DNA of 59,493 bases from Candidatus Polarisedimenticolaceae bacterium. Lineage in GTDB: Bacteria > Pseudomonadota > Gammaproteobacteria > Chromatiales > Chromatiaceae. Of the stretch, positions 54,779-59,493 are shown piece by piece. Made by a program: the position numbers and the translations under genes. Positions within the stretch are counted from its first letter, which is position 1. Every line of letters begins with the position of its first letter. Below the pieces are notes generated by a model, which saw only the letters and a list, made by a program, of their open reading frames with translations, did not search any database and was not told the DNA's origin. The stretch lies in contig JAKISI010000012.1 in assembly GCA_021648685.1 (NCBI GenBank), positions 1 through 59,493 of the forward strand, in the 5' to 3' direction.

Positions 54779-54837
54779 TTAGGTTTTTTAACGGCTCTGT
54801 TCTGTGTTGAATTGCAATTTTGGAGCAACTGCTGGCC

Positions 54838-56772
<1,935 letters not shown>

Positions 56773-56947
56773 CTACGAAGTGAACCTGCACTGCAAATGG
56801 CAGCCCCGCGCCGGAAACGATAGTTCACCTAAATTGAATTACTAGGGAAAGCGGCTGTCCATTTTGCTGGCCTAAAATTATAATGCGTCGATAGATCATT
56901 ATCAGCTTCTGTTTTTTATCCACTTTTAGAAGGCGTTGCCTGTCGAT

Positions 56948-57715
56948 ATGTCTGAACTCGAATCAACCATCGGTTTTTCAATCACGGCTGCCACGATTGC
57001 TTTGGCAGCAGCTATAGTGCTTTCCATGTTCGGCAGGCGCAGTGAAGCCACGCTGGCACTTATTCTGTTCACCTGCTTTAGTGTGGTCTTCTTCGGCATC
57101 CGCGCCTATCTGAAAGATTTTTTCCCCTTTACCGATAAGGTCGAATCCTTTATGACACTGTCGGTGTTGATTACGCTCTGCGGCATGATCTATCGCGACA
57201 AGGTATCAAACAAGGAGTTTATCACCCTGCTGCTGCTCGCTTTGGCTGCGGCATTGACCACCTTTATCTTTACCGACCATATCCGCTACCCCACCGCCTA
57301 CCTGCGAACCATCTGGTACCCCATGCATGTACCGTTTTCATTCGCCGCCTACGCCTTCTGGTTTCTGGCCGGCATCAATGCCATATTTGCCATTCGCGGA
57401 TTAAGGGAGGGCGCAGGCAGCATGCCAGAACGGCCACTGACCACCCAGCTCAATCGCAATGGCTTCATCTTCTTCACCCTGGCGATGCTGTTTGGCGGCA
57501 TCTGGGGCTATCTCGCCTGGGGCGCCTATTTTATGTGGGATCCGAAGATACTATGGTCTGTCATACTCTGGCTCTACTACGGCAACCTGCTGCATATCGA
57601 CAGCCTGCCCCGCTTTCGCAAATGGAAGATTCCGCTCTACAGCATCGGCATGATTCTCATCATGATCACCTTTGTCGGCACCGGCTTCTTTACCCGCTCC
57701 ATACATAAATTTTAG
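56948..57715 (+). CDS. ccsA: Cytochrome c biogenesis protein CcsA-like
   Basis: A 255-residue inner membrane protein with about eight helices. The haem-handling WWD-type loop reads WGYLAWGAYFMWDPKILWS, with conserved histidines on both sides (MHVPFSF, LLHID). System II cytochrome c maturation needs CcsA with ResB, which follows three bases downstream. A TTG at 56936 is an alternative start; the ATG at 56948 begins the hydrophobic region normally. In the usual motif W-D-P-K-E an isoleucine replaces the glutamate. Confidence 0.85.
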   Translation: MSELESTIGFSITAATIALAAAIVLSMFGRRSEATLALILFTCFSVVFFGIRAYLKDFFPFTDKVESFMTLSVLITLCGMIYRDKVSNKEFITLLLLALAAALTTFIFTDHIRYPTAYLRTIWYPMHVPFSFAAYAFWFLAGINAIFAIRGLREGAGSMPERPLTTQLNRNGFIFFTLAMLFGGIWGYLAWGAYFMWDPKILWSVILWLYYGNLLHIDSLPRFRKWKIPLYSIGMILIMITFVGTGFFTRSIHKF

Positions 57716-57717
57716 CC

Positions 57718-58704
57718 ATGATCTATCGCACTGTTGAAATTCTGGGGAACCGCTACGCCGGTTTTATTCTCTGCCTGATTGTCATTCTCAATCTTGCTGC
57801 AGGCAGCCTGGTCATGAATATGAACCCGGAGATCTATCCTCCCTTTTTTCCATTTGATCTTACATTCTTTTTTCAGCCCACCCTTGCCGTGCATTGGTGG
57901 CTCTACCTTCTGCTCGTCACCTTTGGCCTCTTTGCCATTAACATGACCGCCTGCTTCATTGAGTCAATTGTTCGTCTGAAAACCGCTACAACAGGCAGGT
58001 TAAGGCTGTTCATCGGGATTTTTATCCATGCCGCACTGCTGCTTACCATGGCGGCACATATCCATGATGGCTTCTATGGCGACTCCGGGCAGGCGACACT
58101 CTCACCTGAGCCCACACCCCTTGCTGGCATTGGTGATGTCAGTGCACTCTCTGTTCATAGCACCTATCACCCGGACGGCTCACTGAGGGATACAGAGGCC
58201 ATCCTCAAGATCACGCAGGCTGATGGCCACTCTGTTGGGAAGCGTATTGCCTATAATGAGCCTGCCACCTTTGATGGCGGCCAGCGAGAGATCATTATTC
58301 AGGGTGGCGAAGAGCGCCCCGCAGGCGTCATTCTGATACGAAAAAACGATGGTGAAACCTTTGAAATGATGCCCTACCAGCCGCAACAGATGAGTGGTGG
58401 CCGCCTTACGCTGAGAGACATCTACCCATCAGGAATGAGGGTGCTTATTGCACAGTTCGTCTGGGAAAGGGTCGCGGAGGATCCCCAGTTGCTGACCATG
58501 GCGCTGCACCACGATATGGTTCGGCATAATAAAATCACCATCGCAGGTGAGGTGTTGGGATATAAGGAGATGTTAGAAGTTCCGGTCGTTGCCGTAATGA
58601 CGCGCTACAACCCGGCCATTCCGATCATCCTGCTCAGCCTGCTACTGGCTTCGATCGGGACTGTACTACAGATCTATTTTGCACGCAGGCAGTCTGAAAT
58701 CTGA
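57718..58704 (+). CDS. resB: ResB-like cytochrome c biogenesis protein
   Basis: A 328-residue membrane protein, the System II partner of CcsA that handles apocytochrome and haem. Membrane helices near 15-35, 60-80 and 98-115, a large exported domain, and a C-terminal helix (PIILLSLLLASIGTVLQIYF). The start is two bases after the ccsA stop, so the two form an operon. Shorter than typical ResB (about 450), so a divergent short form. Confidence 0.78.
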   Translation: MIYRTVEILGNRYAGFILCLIVILNLAAGSLVMNMNPEIYPPFFPFDLTFFFQPTLAVHWWLYLLLVTFGLFAINMTACFIESIVRLKTATTGRLRLFIGIFIHAALLLTMAAHIHDGFYGDSGQATLSPEPTPLAGIGDVSALSVHSTYHPDGSLRDTEAILKITQADGHSVGKRIAYNEPATFDGGQREIIIQGGEERPAGVILIRKNDGETFEMMPYQPQQMSGGRLTLRDIYPSGMRVLIAQFVWERVAEDPQLLTMALHHDMVRHNKITIAGEVLGYKEMLEVPVVAVMTRYNPAIPIILLSLLLASIGTVLQIYFARRQSEI

Positions 58705-58709
58705 CCCCA

Positions 58710-59261
58710 TCAATGAACGGCCCAATAGGCATAAAGACCAGCCACTGCACCCGGTAGTAACTCTATACAGGCCTCATACTCCTCGTCATCCATCTCGGGC
58801 TCTTCCTCATTTAGCAGCAGTGCAATCTTGGCAATGGGTGTCAGCAGCTCCTGCTCATTTTTTGCCAACCTGTCCCAAGACTCCTGATGGTCGGCTACCG
58901 CATGGATAAAACCCAGGCACCACCCCTCATAAGCCTCAACCACCTCTCCATCCTCCTCCTCTTCAATGATAAGAGGCTCATAGGGATGACCTGCTTCCAA
59001 CACTGCGGCAATCTCATTTCGCATACGCAGCAAGCTATCCGTCATCCTTGCCTGTTCGTTATTATCAGCAAACTCAGGACTGCCCCATATAGCCGACAGC
59101 CACTCGTTTTGGCTGGCTCGATTACGGCTCACAACCAGCGCGCTCAGATAGCCGTGCGCCTCATCAATGGGCATCGCTCCATAGCAAGACTCTGAAAGCA
59201 GAAAATGATCCAGTGCTGCCAACTCATCTTCCGAGAGTGGGCTGTTGCGTTCTGATGACAT
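58710..59261 (-). CDS. YecA/UPF0149 family protein
   Basis: A 183-residue acidic protein of unknown role. Family marks: LSEDELAALDHFLL, IDEAHGYLSALVV, EGWCLGFIHAV and the ending GAVAGLYAYW. It lacks the C-terminal SEC-C metal motif found in longer YecA proteins. The ATG at 59261 has AGGA seven bases upstream; the TTG at 59267 is an alternative. Confidence 0.87.
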   Translation of the reverse strand: MSSERNSPLSEDELAALDHFLLSESCYGAMPIDEAHGYLSALVVSRNRASQNEWLSAIWGSPEFADNNEQARMTDSLLRMRNEIAAVLEAGHPYEPLIIEEEEDGEVVEAYEGWCLGFIHAVADHQESWDRLAKNEQELLTPIAKIALLLNEEEPEMDDEEYEACIELLPGAVAGLYAYWAVH

Positions 59262-59404
59262 ACTCAATATCCTAAAGTGAAGGGCTGTGATTATCTTTTA
59301 CTGTGCCACCCTCCTGCTGTCTATAGCATCTACTGAAAAAAACGGGTCTATGCCATATCGAGTGGCTCAATGAATAGACACAGAGACCACGGAGGCCACA
59401 GAGC

Positions 59405-59493
59405 ATGAAGGAGTGTAGTAAGGAGCTGTCAGAAACAGTGATAGATTGTGCTATTGAGGTGCATCGTACATTGGGTGCTGGACTGTTAGAAAA
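59405..59493 (+). CDS. GxxExxY protein, 5' part
   Basis: Thirty codons to the right edge: MKECSKELSETVIDCAIEVHRTLGAGLLEK. This is the usual N-terminus of GxxExxY proteins (PD-(D/E)XK nuclease-like fold), a widespread family of unknown function. The 30 bases before it consist of CACAGAG/CACGGAG-like units and a short open frame (MNRHRDHGGHRA), both common before such genes. Cut by the window end. Confidence 0.75.
   Translation, partial: MKECSKELSETVIDCAIEVHRTLGAGLLE

Overview
The window reads as chromosomal DNA of a gammaproteobacterium. Signs are the tsaB-yoaA pair, rdgC, parE-parC, ubiC-ubiA, an fbpABC iron importer with a Fur box, a NarX/NarL-type nitrate sensor pair, PomA/MotB-like stator genes and a one-piece tmRNA with the tag ANDDNYALAA. 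System II cytochrome c biogenesis genes (ccsA, resB), several exported c-type cytochrome-related genes and the general style of the proteins would fit a sulfur-oxidising or Chromatiales-like lineage, but that is inference.

Positions 1-14380 look like an accessory island that ends at the 3' end of ssrA (tmRNA, 14382-14774), a classic integrase target. Next to ssrA lies a tyrosine integrase gene broken by an out-of-frame deletion (13066-14218). Further left are a DUF3800 gene, a hairpin-rich gap, and a tightly coupled operon: a ribbon-helix-helix regulator, a PLD-nuclease/SNF2-like helicase, a 1289-residue Eco57I/PglX-like adenine methylase, and a class II Fic protein. Direct-repeat operators precede the regulator gene. 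Left of this is insertion-sequence debris (IS66-like tnpA broken by a truncated IS21-like istB, a 39-bp repeated sequence, two broken small genes), then an Hsp20 gene and the end of a dihydroorotate dehydrogenase gene that seems to have lost an internal segment.

Positions 14795-30400 hold core and signalling genes: a DUF484/GAF-GGDEF protein, tsaB-yoaA, a possible nuclease-fold protein, a cold-shock gene, tolC, xthA, the NarL/NarX pair, rdgC, and a three-gene exported cassette (lipoprotein, 640-residue exported protein, small cytochrome c with a low-complexity acidic tail).

Positions 30400-46700 hold a hotdog-like protein gene, a kelch-propeller gene, fbpABC, IS remnants beside tRNA-Thr(CGT), ispH, a PAS-GGDEF-EVL gene, aspS-fmdB, the motA-motB-pilZ cluster, and an SDR gene.

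Positions 46700-59493 hold a PP2C phosphatase, a second kelch-propeller paralogue, ubiA-ubiC, a cupin, a coiled-coil membrane protein, a cyclic-nucleotide-binding protein, parC and parE, ccsA-resB, a YecA-family gene, and the start of a GxxExxY gene at the right edge.

The most interesting region is 2500-12400: a self-regulated, translationally coupled candidate defence module that combines methylation, a PLD-helicase and a Fic AMPylase, followed by a structured non-coding segment and a DUF3800 nuclease-like gene.
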